A stretch of 62,654 bases of DNA from Streptomyces sp. JJ66 (GCF_019303495.1 NZ_JAEVFI010000025.1:359-63012), one strand, 5' to 3'; positions 8,281 through 16,773 are shown, numbered from the stretch's first letter. The notes: generated by a model not told the origin, from the letters alone. Numbers and translations are program-made.

Positions 8281-8691
8281 TCAGAACAGCGGCCCGGTCA
8301 GCATCAGGCCGATGCCCTCGCCCTCCGACGCGAACAGGGCGAACAGCATCAGCGCGGCACCGGCCAGCGCCAGGTCCTTCAGGAAGTGCACCCGCTCCTG
8401 CTCGCGCGTGCCCGCGCTGCGCTCGGTCCAGAACGGGTGCATCTGGAACGCCGTCGGCAGCAGGAACAGGAACAGCAGCAGGGCGCCGAGGTCGGCCCAG
8501 ATGCCGAGCACCAGCAGCAGCGCGCCGACCAGCATCAGCACGCCGCTGGCCTGGGTGGCCGCCCGGGGCGAGGGCACGCCCTTGGAGCGGGCGTACGCGG
8601 CCAGGTCACTGGTCTTGGTGAGGTGACCGAGCGCCGAGCCGAGGAAGAGGATGACGAACAGGATGCGTCCGACGAGGATGACCACGTCCAT
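8281..8691 (-). CDS. DoxX-family membrane protein
   Basis: A 136-residue protein with four hydrophobic helices. The N-terminus VGRILFVILFLGSALGHL is characteristic of the DoxX family, and the segment HPFWTE in the loop before helix four is typical of its actinobacterial members. DoxX proteins are linked to redox or thiol-stress complexes in some actinobacteria, but the function of this copy is unknown. It stands alone and converges with the YhgE/Pip-like gene. The start has GGAGG eight bases upstream. A palindrome of the streptomycete Crp type lies just upstream. Confidence 0.85.
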   Translation of the reverse strand: MDVVILVGRILFVILFLGSALGHLTKTSDLAAYARSKGVPSPRAATQASGVLMLVGALLLVLGIWADLGALLLFLFLLPTAFQMHPFWTERSAGTREQERVHFLKDLALAGAALMLFALFASEGEGIGLMLTGPLF

Positions 8692-8706
8692 GACGACCTC
8701 CAGGAT

Positions 8707-8720
8707 GTGACCTGCGTCAC
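8707..8720. promoter_or_regulatory. Crp-type palindrome GTGACCTGCGTCAC upstream of the doxX-like gene
   Basis: The 14-base sequence GTGAC-CTGC-GTCAC is a perfect inverted repeat with a four-base spacer and fits the GTG(N6)GNCAC form reported for Streptomyces Crp sites. It lies 16-29 bases upstream of the DoxX start, so it overlaps the likely transcription start or ribosome-site leader. Whether it binds Crp or another regulator is inference. Confidence 0.35.
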
Positions 8721-8753
8721 GGTGGACTACTAGGGTTAACGCCCACCGCCCCG

Positions 8754-8787
8754 CCCCTGTTCCACCCCAGCCCCTGTTCCACCCCAG
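8754..8787. repeat. Two perfect tandem 17-bp repeats
   Basis: CCCCTGTTCCACCCCAG occurs at 8754-8770 and again immediately at 8771-8787, in the gap between the divergent DoxX promoter and the end of the K+ channel gene. It is probably a recent slippage duplication. No function is evident. Confidence 0.7.
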
Positions 8788-8881
8788 CCCGGCCGCCCGG
8801 GTATCCGCTGGCCCACCACCCCGCCCGGCCGGGGCGACCGCACGGGTGCCCCGTGTGACGTGGGCGGCCGCCGGTGCGGCG

Positions 8882-10015
8882 CTAGCCGATGGGCGCCGAG
8901 CCGGGCGCCGGCTGCCCGGTGGCGGCCCGGCCCACCGGCGCGGCGGCCTTGCCGTCGGCCAGCGTGGCGTCGTGCAGGCGACGGTGACCGAGGTAGTACA
9001 GGACGGCGCCGGGGTGCAGCGGCAGGTCCCAGCGCGGGGCCACGGCGATGTCGCCGCCTTGCCGGACGGCGATGATCGTGGCGCTGAACTCGCGCCCGAA
9101 CCACGTCTGGCACTCGCCGAACGACGACCCCGCCCACTGCTGGGGCAGCGTCGTCGAGTAGGTGTTCGCGGCCTCGGTGGGGGCCAGCATCTCGGTGTAC
9201 ACCTCGGTGATGCCCGGGTCCAGCGCCTCCTCGGTGAGCAGGCTGGGCATGTGCCACTGCACGCAGTGGAGGTCCGGGTTGACGTAGCGCAGCTGCTGGG
9301 CGCGGCCCAGGTCGCGCAGGGCGGCGACCGTGTGCGCGCCGGGCGCGAGATGGTGGACGGCGACGAGCAGCGCGAGCGCCTCGTTGTCGTCCCGCGCGTC
9401 GAGCACCACCGTCGCCGCGCGGTGGACGCACGCCCGCTTCAGCACCTCGACGGTGGTCAGGTCTCCCCGGACGAACGCCACCGACTCGTGCTCGGGCACC
9501 GGGTGCTCGGCGACGTCCTCCCAGGTGCCCAGCACGATGTCGGGCCGCCCCTCCGCCAGCAGCTCCCCCACCATCCGCTCGGTGCGGCCGGGGCAGTAGC
9601 CCAGGATGACGATGTGGTCGCTGAGGTCGAGCGCGACGGCGCCCTTCATACGCTTCCCCTTGATCGCCTGGATGTGCGTCGCCAGCTCGGTGAACAAAAT
9701 GGTCAGGGTGGCGATGCCGCCGAAGACGACGTAGGCGCCGACGATCCGGCCCGGCAGGGACAGCGGGTAGAAGTCGCCGTATCCCACGGTGGAGGAGGTC
9801 ACCAGGAACCACCACCAGTAGGTGTCCGGCTCGGTGATCCCGTTGGACTCGGGCTCCACCAGCCACATCGCCAGCCAGCTGGTGCCGAAGACCACCAGCA
9901 CCACGACGAGCGCCACCCGCCACCCCCGCAACCGCGCGCGCACGACGCGCAGGAACCGGGCGAGAACAAGGGGCACGGGCCAACTCCCGAACAGACGACA
10001 CACAAGGACCCGCAT
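8882..10015 (-). CDS. Potassium channel with cytoplasmic RCK/TrkA-N domain
   Basis: A 377-residue two-TM potassium channel subunit. Helix one is VALVVVLVVFGTSWLAMWLV. The pore loop carries the selectivity filter TVGYGD at residues 76-81, and helix two is IVGAYVVFGGIATLTILFTEL. A Rossmann-like RCK/TrkA-N domain follows (HIVILGYCPGRTERMVGELL, with acidic DLTTVEVLKRA and VVLDARDDNEA). Channels of this type are tetramers gated by ligands bound to the RCK domain. The frame is open to 10057; I use the ATG at 10015, but ATG 10033 is also possible. The gene is monocistronic. Confidence 0.9.
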   Translation of the reverse strand: MRVLVCRLFGSWPVPLVLARFLRVVRARLRGWRVALVVVLVVFGTSWLAMWLVEPESNGITEPDTYWWWFLVTSSTVGYGDFYPLSLPGRIVGAYVVFGGIATLTILFTELATHIQAIKGKRMKGAVALDLSDHIVILGYCPGRTERMVGELLAEGRPDIVLGTWEDVAEHPVPEHESVAFVRGDLTTVEVLKRACVHRAATVVLDARDDNEALALLVAVHHLAPGAHTVAALRDLGRAQQLRYVNPDLHCVQWHMPSLLTEEALDPGITEVYTEMLAPTEAANTYSTTLPQQWAGSSFGECQTWFGREFSATIIAVRQGGDIAVAPRWDLPLHPGAVLYYLGHRRLHDATLADGKAAAPVGRAATGQPAPGSAPIG

Positions 10016-10121
10016 CGTACCCACCGCCGCCATGCCCCACCCGGGGCACCCGAGCACCGCGACGGCGCGCGCTGACCGGCCCCGGCGGTGGGCACCCTGA
10101 CCGGCCCCGGCGGACGCGGCG

Positions 10122-11375
10122 CTAGCGAGCGTGGGGGCGGGCTCGGGAGCGGAGGGCGTAGGCGGCGGCTCCGGCGGTAAGGACGGCGGCGCCGGCCAGC
10201 ACCGAGGACAGCGGCAGGGCGAACGCCAGCGTCAGGCATCCGGCGAGCCCCAGCAGCGGCAGCGCGCGCGGCGGGCGGCCCTCGTCGGCGCGCAGGGTCA
10301 GCGCGGCGGCGTTGGTGACGGCGTAGTACATCAGCACGCCGAAGGAGGAGAAGCCGATCGCCCCGCGCAGGTCCACCGTGGCCGCCAGCACCGCGACGAC
10401 CGCGCCAACCGCCAGCTCGGCGCGGTGCGGAACGCCGAAGCGGGGGTGCACGGCGGCCAGCGCGGGCGGCAGGTGCCGGTCGCGCGCCATGGCGAGCGTG
10501 GTGCGCGAGACCCCGAGGATCAGCGCCAGCAGCGCGCCGAGCGCCGCCACCGTGGCGCCCGCCCGCACCACCGGCGCCAGCCACGACACCCCGGCCGCGC
10601 GCACGGCGTCGGCCAGCGGCGCCGTCGCCCGCCCCAGCCCGTCGGCGCCCAGCACGCTCACCACGGCCAGCGCGACGGCGGCGTACACGACGAGCGTGAT
10701 GCCCAGCGCCAGCGGCACGGCGCGCGGGATGGTGCGGGCCGGGTCGTGCACCTCCTCGGCCAGGGTCGCGATGCGCGCGTATCCGGCGAAGGCGAAGAAC
10801 AGCAGCCCGGCGGCTTGCAGGACACCCCCGGCACCGGCGGGGGCGGCGAGGACGTCCAGCCGGTCCGCGTCCGCCGCCGGGGAGGTGGCCGTGGCGACCA
10901 CCACGGCCGCCAGCACGGCCAGCACGACGGCCACGATCACCCGCGTCAGCCACGCCGACTTCCGTACGCCCGCGTAGTTCACCGCCGTCATCACCACCAC
11001 CGCGGCCACCGCCACGGCGGGCGCCTGCCCCGGCCACGCGTACGCGCCGACGGTCAGTGCCATCGCCGCGCAGGACGCCGTCTTCCCCACGACGAAACCC
11101 CACCCGGCCAGGTAGCCCCAGAACGGGCCCAGCCGCTCCCGCCCGTAGACGTAGGTGCCGCCGGAGGACGGGTAGCGGACGGCCAGGCGGGCCGAGGAGG
11201 TCGCGTTGCAGTACGCCACGACGGCGGCTAGTCCCAGCCCCAGCAGCAGCGCCGAACCGGCCGCCCGGGCCGCTGGCGCCAGCGCGGCGAACACGCCCGC
11301 GCCGAGCATCGCGCCGAGTCCGACGAACACCGCGTCGCCTACCCCGAGCTGCCGCCTGAGCCGTGCGTCGTCCAC
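10122..11375 (-). CDS. APC-superfamily amino acid permease
   Basis: A 417-residue transporter with about 12 hydrophobic segments. The APC signature is seen in the first helix (GLGAMLGAGVFAALAPAA), with further family blocks YPSSGGTYVYGRERLG, AVNYAGVRKSAW and FFAFAGYARIATLAEEVHDP ahead of AIPRA-like residues. It probably imports an amino acid or amine by secondary transport; the substrate cannot be read from sequence. The frame is open well upstream, but the GTG at 11375 has GAAGGGAC at good spacing and begins directly before the conserved RLRRQLGVGDAVFVGLG. It is divergent from the following Gly-rich membrane protein gene. Confidence 0.88.
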   Translation of the reverse strand: MDDARLRRQLGVGDAVFVGLGAMLGAGVFAALAPAARAAGSALLLGLGLAAVVAYCNATSSARLAVRYPSSGGTYVYGRERLGPFWGYLAGWGFVVGKTASCAAMALTVGAYAWPGQAPAVAVAAVVVMTAVNYAGVRKSAWLTRVIVAVVLAVLAAVVVATATSPAADADRLDVLAAPAGAGGVLQAAGLLFFAFAGYARIATLAEEVHDPARTIPRAVPLALGITLVVYAAVALAVVSVLGADGLGRATAPLADAVRAAGVSWLAPVVRAGATVAALGALLALILGVSRTTLAMARDRHLPPALAAVHPRFGVPHRAELAVGAVVAVLAATVDLRGAIGFSSFGVLMYYAVTNAAALTLRADEGRPPRALPLLGLAGCLTLAFALPLSSVLAGAAVLTAGAAAYALRSRARPHAR

Positions 11376-11675
11376 GTGCGCTGTCCCTTCCGTCGAGCCT
11401 GCCGGGGCTGCCGGGTCCGCCGCGCACCGGCCGCCCCGCCGGGCCGCCGCGTGGGGCGCCCGGTCCGTCGGCCGTTGCGCCGGGACCGCCGGGGCCGCCG
11501 GGTGGGGCCGTGGCCGCCGAGCCGCCCGTGCGCCGCCCGGGCTGTTGCGGCACGGGCGCGCGTCTCCCGGGCGCACGGTAGCCCGTCCGGGTTACGGCCC
11601 GGGGTTACCGTGGAGAGGGAGACGTGGGCGTCGCCGACCACGCGGGGCCCGACGCCGTCCGCCGAGGAGGCTGCC
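11376..11675. other. Divergent intergenic region, permease / TPM-like protein
   Basis: The region is 300 bases of very GC-rich sequence. A near-direct repeat GGGTTACGG / GGGTTACCG occurs at about 11589-11610, 70-90 bases before the ATG at 11676, and may belong to the promoter of the plus-strand gene. No other element or small gene could be supported. Confidence 0.35.
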
Positions 11676-13061
11676 ATGTCCGCATCTCCACTCCAGCGCA
11701 CGGTGCGCGGCGTCCTGCTGCTGGCCGCTCTCGTCGCGGTCGGAGCCCTCGGCGCGCTCACCCTGCTCCCGGCAGGACCCGCGCAGGCGGCCGCCCCCGC
11801 GCAGGCCGGGATCGGCGAGGTGGCCGAGAACCTGCGCGAGGACCCCGTCTACGTCCACCCCGAGGCACGCGACCAGCTCTCCACCCCGGAAGCGGACGCG
11901 CTCGCCGACCGCATCGAGGCTGCCGACAAGCCTGTCTTCGTCGCCGTCCTGCCCGACACCGAGGCGTTCCCCGAGGACACCGTGCTCCGGGACGTGCGCG
12001 CGCTCACCGGTCTCAGCGGCGTCTACGCCATCCGGCTCGGCGACCGCTTCGACGCGGGCGCCGACCCGGGCGTGCTGGCGACCGACGCCGTGGACAACCT
12101 CGTCGGCGCCGTCCAGCGCACCGCGGGCGACGACGCCGAGGCCCAGCTCGGCCTCTTCGTTGACCAGGCGCTCGGGCAGGCCGGGGGCCGGGCGCCCACC
12201 TCCTGGAGCGACGGCGCGGCCACCGACACCGGACTGCCCGAACTGCTCGTCCTCGGCGGGCTCGTCGCCGCCGGTGGCGCCACCGCCCTGGCGGTCCGCC
12301 GCCGAAGCGCCGCCCGGCAGCGGGAACGCGAGCGCGCGGAGCTGGAGAAGCTGCGCGTCGTCGTGGACGAGGACATCACCGCGTTCGGTGAGGAACTCGA
12401 CCGCCACGACCTCGACCTCACCGCGCCCACCACCACCGACGCCCAGCGCGCGGACTACACCCGCGCGCTGGACTCCTACGACGCGGCCAAGCAGCAGATG
12501 GCCGCCGCTACCCGGCCGCAGGACGTCCGCCCGGTCACCGAGACGCTCGGCGAGGGCCGCTTCGCGCTCGCCACGCTCGCCGCCCGGCGCGCGAACCGGC
12601 CGCTGCCCGAGGCACGCCCACCCTGCTTCTTCGACCCACGGCACGGACCGTCCGTCACCGACGTGCGCTGGGCTCCGCCCGGCGGCACCGAACGCGACGT
12701 GCCCGCCTGCCAGTCCGACGCCGACCGGCTGGCGGCGGGCGAGGACCCCGACGCCCGTCTCGTGGCCACCGAACGCGGCCCCCAGCCGTACTGGAACGCC
12801 GGACCCGCCTACGCCCCCTGGGCGGGCGGCTACTTCGCCGGCGGCATCCTGCCCGGCATCCTCATGGGCACCATGCTCGGCAGCATGATGACGGCCCCCG
12901 GCGCCTATGCCTACGGCGGTGACGCCGCCATGACCGAGGGCGGCGACTACTCCGGCTCCGACTTCGACTCCGGGGGATTCGGCGGCGACTTCGGCTCCGG
13001 CGGCGACGTCGGCGGGGGCTTCGGGGGAGGCTTCGGCGGCGGCGACTTCGGCGGCTTCTGA
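11676..13061 (+). CDS. Exported TPM-like membrane protein with Gly-rich C-terminus
   Basis: A 461-residue protein with a signal peptide (GVLLLAALVAVGALGALTLLPAGPAQAAAPAQA). A domain of about 120 residues resembles the TPM fold (VFVAVLPDTEAF, GLSGVYAIRLGDRFDAG). One transmembrane helix follows (LLVLGGLVAAGGATALAV), then a charged coiled stretch (RQRERERAELEKLR). A C-terminal part has conserved Cys residues (PPCFFDPRHG and VPACQSDADRL) and ends in an FGG/GGD-rich tail. The function is unknown. The ATG at 11676 is chosen because the frame upstream is intergenic-like and the signal peptide starts here. An 18-bp perfect hairpin follows the stop. Confidence 0.75.
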   Translation: MSASPLQRTVRGVLLLAALVAVGALGALTLLPAGPAQAAAPAQAGIGEVAENLREDPVYVHPEARDQLSTPEADALADRIEAADKPVFVAVLPDTEAFPEDTVLRDVRALTGLSGVYAIRLGDRFDAGADPGVLATDAVDNLVGAVQRTAGDDAEAQLGLFVDQALGQAGGRAPTSWSDGAATDTGLPELLVLGGLVAAGGATALAVRRRSAARQRERERAELEKLRVVVDEDITAFGEELDRHDLDLTAPTTTDAQRADYTRALDSYDAAKQQMAAATRPQDVRPVTETLGEGRFALATLAARRANRPLPEARPPCFFDPRHGPSVTDVRWAPPGGTERDVPACQSDADRLAAGEDPDARLVATERGPQPYWNAGPAYAPWAGGYFAGGILPGILMGTMLGSMMTAPGAYAYGGDAAMTEGGDYSGSDFDSGGFGGDFGSGGDVGGGFGGGFGGGDFGGF

Positions 13062-13074
13062 CCCACACCGGCCC

Positions 13075-13112
13075 TGACCCCTGTGGGAGCCCGTGGGCTC
13101 CCACAGGGGTCA
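13075..13112. terminator. Perfect 18-bp inverted repeat, bidirectional terminator
   Basis: The 18 bases from 13075 (TGACCCCTGTGGGAGCCC) pair perfectly with 13095-13112, with only GT between the arms. The element lies 13 bases after the stop of the TPM-like gene and before the end of convergent copA, the expected place for a two-way terminator. It has no T-tract. Confidence 0.75.
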
Positions 13113-13244
13113 CCGCCTGGTGGCCCCTTCGCCCCACCGACAGAAGCGGACCTGCCCCCTGGCTGACCCCCACCAACGCGAGCAGCTGGGCGGTCACCCG
13201 GATGGGCCGTCACCCACGGGGCGCTCCGGTGGGTGGCGGCGGGC

Positions 13245-15524
13245 TCAGCCGTCGGCCGCGCGGAAGGTGCGCAGGCGGAGGCTGTTGGCGACGACGGAGA
13301 CGGAGGAGAAGGCCATGGCGGCCCCGGCGATCATCGGGTTGAGGAACCCGGCGGCGGCCAGCGGCAGAGCCAGGATGTTGTAGCCGAAGGCCCACACCAG
13401 GTTGGACCTGATGGTGCCGAGCGTCTTGCGGGCCAGCCGGATCGCGTCGGCCGCCACCCGCAGGTCGCCGCGCACCAGGGTGAGGTCTCCGGCCTCGATG
13501 GCGGCGTCGGTGCCGGTGCCCATGGCCAGACCGAGATCGGCCTGGGCCAGCGCCGCCGCGTCGTTGACGCCGTCCCCGACCATGGCCACCGACCTGCCCT
13601 GCGCCTGGAGCCGCTTGACGACCTCCACCTTGTCCTGCGGCAGCACCTCGGCGATGACCTCCTCGATGCCGACCTCGGCGGCGACGCTGCGGGCGACGGC
13701 CTCGTTGTCGCCGGTGAGCAGGATCGGCGTCAGCCCCAGGGCCCGCAGGCGGCGGACGGCCTCGGCGCTGGTGTCCTTGACGGCGTCGGCGACCTCCAGG
13801 ACGGCGCGGGCCTGCCCGTCCCAGGCCACCGCGATCGCGGTGCGGCCCCGCGCCTCGGCCTCGCTCCGCGCGCGGGCCAGGCCGGGCGGCAGCTCCATGG
13901 CCCACTCGGTGAGGAGCTTTTCGCGGCCCACCAGCACCGCGTGGCCCTCGACCACGCCCTGAACGCCGAGCCCGGGGAGGTTGGCGAAGTCCTCCGGGGT
14001 GGGCAGCGGCCCGGCCAGCCGCGCGGCACCGGCGGCCACGGCCCGGGCGATGGGGTGCTCGGAGGCGTTCTCCAGCGCCCCGGCCAGCCGCAGCACCTCG
14101 GCCTCGCCGGTGTCGTCGGCGGTGTGGACGGCCAGCAGGGTCATGGTGCCGGTGGTGACGGTGCCGGTCTTGTCCAGCACGATCGTGTCGGCCTTGCGGG
14201 TGTGCTCCAGCACCTCGGGGCCCTTGATGAGGATGCCCAGCTGCGCGCCGCGCCCGGTGCCGACCATCAGCGCGGTGGGCGTGGCCAGCCCCAGCGCGCA
14301 GGGGCAGGCGATGATCAGCACGGCGACGGCGGCGGTGAACGCGGTGGTCAGCGCCGCGCCGCTGGCCAGCCAGAACCCCAGGGTGCCGAGCGCCAGGGCG
14401 ATGACCAGGGGGACGAAGACGGCCGAGATCCGGTCCGCCAGGCGCTGCGCGGCGGCCTTGCCGTTCTGCGCGTCCTCCACCAGCTTGGCCATCCGCGCCA
14501 GCTGGGTGTCGGCGCCGACCCGGGTGGCCCGGACCACCAGGCGGCCACCGGCGTTCAGCGTCGCGCCGGTCACCGCGTCCCCGACGCCGACCTCCACCGG
14601 CACCGATTCCCCGGTCAGCATCGAGGCGTCCACGGCGGAGGAGCCTTCGACCACGTCGCCGTCGGTGGCGATCTTCTCGCCCGGGCGGACCAGGAACCGG
14701 TCGCCGACCACCAGCCGCTCGGTGGGTACGCGCTCCTCGCGCCCGCCCTCGCGCACCACGGTGACCTCCTTGGCCCCCAGCTCCAGCAGGGCCCGCAGCG
14801 CGGCCCCGGCCCGCCGCTTGGAGCGGGCCTCGAAGTACCGTCCGGCCAGGATGAACGTCGTCACCCCGGCCGCGGCCTCCAGGTAGATGTTGCCCGCGCC
14901 GTCCGACCGCGTGACGGACAGCTCGAAGGGGTGCGTCATACCGGGGTGGCCCGCGGTGCCGAAGAACAGCGCCCACAGCGACCACAGCAGCGCCGCGAGC
15001 GTGCCGATCGAGATCAGGGTGTCCATCGTGGCCGCGCCGTGCCGGGCGTTGGTGAACGCCGCCCGGTGGAAGGGCAGCGCACCCCACACCACGACGGGCG
15101 CGGCCAGCGTCAGCGACAGCCACTGCCAGTAGGTGAACTGCCAGGCCGGGACCATCGCCAGCACGACCACCGGCAGCGACAGCAGCGCGGACACCACCAG
15201 CCGCTGCCGCAGCGGCCCCAGCTCGTCGGCCTCCGGAGCGTCCGCACCGGCCTGCCCGGGCACCGCCTCGGCCACGCCGCGCCGCTGCGGCGGCGGGGGC
15301 GCGGTGGCGGTGTAGCCGGTGGCCTCCACCGTCGTGATGAGGTCGCCGACGCCGAGCCCGTCAGCGTCGTAGGTGACCTTCGCCTTCTCGGTGGCGTAGT
15401 TCACCGTCGCGCTGACGCCCGCCATCCGGTTCAGCTTCTTCTCGATGCGCGCGGCACACGAAGCGCAGGTCATGCCGCCGATCGCGAGCTCGACCTCAGC
15501 CGTGCCGGGTGCCGTGGTACTCAT
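13245..15524 (-). CDS. copA: Copper-translocating P1B-type ATPase
   Basis: A 759-residue copper exporter that pumps Cu(I) across the cytoplasmic membrane at the cost of ATP. It has one N-terminal heavy-metal-associated domain (GGMTCASCAARIEKKLN at residues 16-32) and a membrane domain with the ion-binding ACPCALGLATPTA. The actuator motif is LTGESVPVEVG, the phosphorylation site VLDKTGTVTTG, the nucleotide-domain segment SEHPIARAV, and the hinge MVGDGVNDAAAL. The length is normal for CopA with one HMA domain. It lies 54 bases downstream of copZ and shares its promoter region with two CsoR-like operators, so it should be copper-induced. Confidence 0.96.
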   Translation of the reverse strand: MSTTAPGTAEVELAIGGMTCASCAARIEKKLNRMAGVSATVNYATEKAKVTYDADGLGVGDLITTVEATGYTATAPPPPQRRGVAEAVPGQAGADAPEADELGPLRQRLVVSALLSLPVVVLAMVPAWQFTYWQWLSLTLAAPVVVWGALPFHRAAFTNARHGAATMDTLISIGTLAALLWSLWALFFGTAGHPGMTHPFELSVTRSDGAGNIYLEAAAGVTTFILAGRYFEARSKRRAGAALRALLELGAKEVTVVREGGREERVPTERLVVGDRFLVRPGEKIATDGDVVEGSSAVDASMLTGESVPVEVGVGDAVTGATLNAGGRLVVRATRVGADTQLARMAKLVEDAQNGKAAAQRLADRISAVFVPLVIALALGTLGFWLASGAALTTAFTAAVAVLIIACPCALGLATPTALMVGTGRGAQLGILIKGPEVLEHTRKADTIVLDKTGTVTTGTMTLLAVHTADDTGEAEVLRLAGALENASEHPIARAVAAGAARLAGPLPTPEDFANLPGLGVQGVVEGHAVLVGREKLLTEWAMELPPGLARARSEAEARGRTAIAVAWDGQARAVLEVADAVKDTSAEAVRRLRALGLTPILLTGDNEAVARSVAAEVGIEEVIAEVLPQDKVEVVKRLQAQGRSVAMVGDGVNDAAALAQADLGLAMGTGTDAAIEAGDLTLVRGDLRVAADAIRLARKTLGTIRSNLVWAFGYNILALPLAAAGFLNPMIAGAAMAFSSVSVVANSLRLRTFRAADG

Positions 15525-15578
15525 TGCCGCTCCTTGCGGTGAAGGGTAGTTCGGGTGCCGCGCGTCCGCAGGCGGTGA

Positions 15579-15869
15579 TCAGGCGCGTCCGGTCAGCTCG
15601 TAACCGGCCTCGTCCACGACGCGGGCGAGGAGCGCGTCGTCCGGCTCACCGCTGGTGGTCACCGCCACGCGGCCCGCCGCGACGTCCACCTTCACGGCGC
15701 CGACGTGCTCCAGCGCGCCCAGCTCCCTGACCAGCGTGGCCTCGCAGTGACCACAGCTCATGCCCGCGACCGCGTACACCGTCTCGCGTGCGGCCGTGCC
15801 CTCGGTGGCCGTCGTCGGTGCCGCCGAGCCGGTCCGGTGGCTTTCCTCTGGGGTGCAGCAGGACGTCAT
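15579..15869 (-). CDS. copZ: CopZ-like copper chaperone (heavy-metal-associated domain protein)
   Basis: A 96-residue protein. After a Cys-containing leader (MTSCCTPEESH) comes a single HMA domain with the metal site GMSCGHCEA (CxxC) and the usual ending DDALLARVVDEAGYEL. It would carry Cu(I) to CopA. The frame is open to 15965 through the operator region, but the ATG at 15869 has a strong GGAGGAAG ribosome site. copA is immediately downstream. The extra Cys pair at the N-terminus is unusual for a minimal CopZ and might bind metal; this is inference. Confidence 0.9.
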   Translation of the reverse strand: MTSCCTPEESHRTGSAAPTTATEGTAARETVYAVAGMSCGHCEATLVRELGALEHVGAVKVDVAAGRVAVTTSGEPDDALLARVVDEAGYELTGRA

Positions 15870-15903
15870 CTCTTCCTCCGTGGGGGTCTCACTCGATCCG
15901 ATG

Positions 15904-15920
15904 ATACGCCTGGGGGGTAT
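15904..15920. promoter_or_regulatory. CsoR-like operator 1 upstream of copZ-copA
   Basis: ATACGCCTGGGGGGTAT is a 17-base palindrome-like site (ATACCCCCCAGGCGTAT on the copZ strand) with ATAC/GTAT ends around a G/C core, the architecture of CsoR operators in actinobacteria. It lies 35 bases before the copZ start. No csoR gene is in this window. Confidence 0.6.
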
Positions 15921-15939
15921 CAACCGCTGATGTCCATGT

Positions 15940-15956
15940 ATACCCCCGGGGTGTAT
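15940..15956. promoter_or_regulatory. CsoR-like operator 2 upstream of copZ-copA
   Basis: ATACCCCCGGGGTGTAT has 17 bases with the same ATAC(C)n...GTAT form as operator 1. The centres of the two sites are 36 bases apart, so they face nearly the same side of the helix. Together they would give copper-responsive repression of copZ-copA. The second box is also close to the start region of the divergent Cyt-like gene. Confidence 0.6.
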
Positions 15957-15963
15957 GTAATGC

Positions 15964-16109
15964 AAGTGATCGCGGTGTGCGGCGGCGTGCTCCCCTCGTC
16001 GGTACGCGCCGGTGGGCCCCTCTGCTCAGCTCGGCCAGCACGGGCGAGGCCCTGCCACCGAGCCGATCCACCGGAGCGGCATACTGCTCCCCACTGGGCG
16101 CGATCACTT
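15964..16109. repeat. 11-bp perfect inverted repeat flanking the Cyt-like gene leader
   Basis: AAGTGATCGCG at 15964-15974 is the exact reverse complement of CGCGATCACTT at 16099-16109. The two copies are 124 bases apart and bracket the whole likely promoter of the Cyt-like gene. The second copy ends 20 bases before its ATG. Such spaced matches can be two sites for one dimeric regulator that loops DNA. The function is inferred only from position. Confidence 0.5.
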
Positions 16110-16128
16110 CGAACGCCAAGGAGCCGAC

Positions 16129-16725
16129 ATGATCGACCAGCCCGCCACCGAGAAGACGACGTTCACGACGGTCTTCGAGGTGGAGCCGGCTGCCACGGAC
16201 CGCGCGCAGGGCATCGCGGACACCTTCCAGCACGCCATCGCCCCGGCGACCGTGAACTTCGACTTCGGCGAGATCAGCCGGGCCGCCAGCCGCATCCCGG
16301 ACAGTTCCACCTCGCGGATCGTGCGCGGCTGGGGCCTGACGGAGACCGCTCCCGTCAGCGTCATGATGCTGTCGCTCAAGGAGTCCGTACGCCAGGCACT
16401 CCCGCAGCCGTTCACCAACCCCCGCTTCTGGGCGAAGGTCGAACAGGCCCTCACCGCCGCCTTCGTCGGCCTCGACACACAGGAGGGCACCCACCTGTCC
16501 TTCTACGAGGACACGGCGGACCGCACGAGTTACTACTACAACGTGCTCTTCGCCCTCCAGGACGAGGAGACCGGCGACGCCATCCACGCCGTCGCCCTGT
16601 GCATCAACGTGTCCGTGGCCCTCAGCGGCGCCCAGACCCGCGCCCTGACCACCGAAGACACCGCCCCGTTCACCATCCGCCTCAACGCGATAGCGATCCA
16701 GCAGACCCCGCCGCCCACCGCCTGA
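16129..16725 (+). CDS. Cyt-type delta-endotoxin-like (cytolysin) protein
   Basis: A 198-residue protein without signal peptide or membrane helix. By eye it aligns with the Cyt cytolytic toxins of Bacillus thuringiensis (Cyt1A/Cyt2, volvatoxin A2). ADTFQHAIAP (30-39) corresponds to ANAFQNALVP, and ALTAAFVGLDTQ (107-118) to AVTNTFTNLNTQ. TSYYYNVLFALQDEETG (133-149) corresponds to TNYTYNVLFAIQNAQTG. The C-terminal INVSVALSG... and FTIRLNAIAIQQ strands match as well. Cyt proteins insert into lipid membranes and form pores. The length fits the activated toxin core without the long protoxin ends. The ATG at 16129 follows AAGGAG at good spacing. The gene stands alone between the copper operon and small regulatory genes. 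The family call rests on remembered sequences, but the motif order is convincing. Confidence 0.78.
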   Translation: MIDQPATEKTTFTTVFEVEPAATDRAQGIADTFQHAIAPATVNFDFGEISRAASRIPDSSTSRIVRGWGLTETAPVSVMMLSLKESVRQALPQPFTNPRFWAKVEQALTAAFVGLDTQEGTHLSFYEDTADRTSYYYNVLFALQDEETGDAIHAVALCINVSVALSGAQTRALTTEDTAPFTIRLNAIAIQQTPPPTA

Positions 16726-16773
16726 CCGTCCGTGGCGCTCCCGCCCCACCGGACCGGGAGCGCCACGCTGGCG

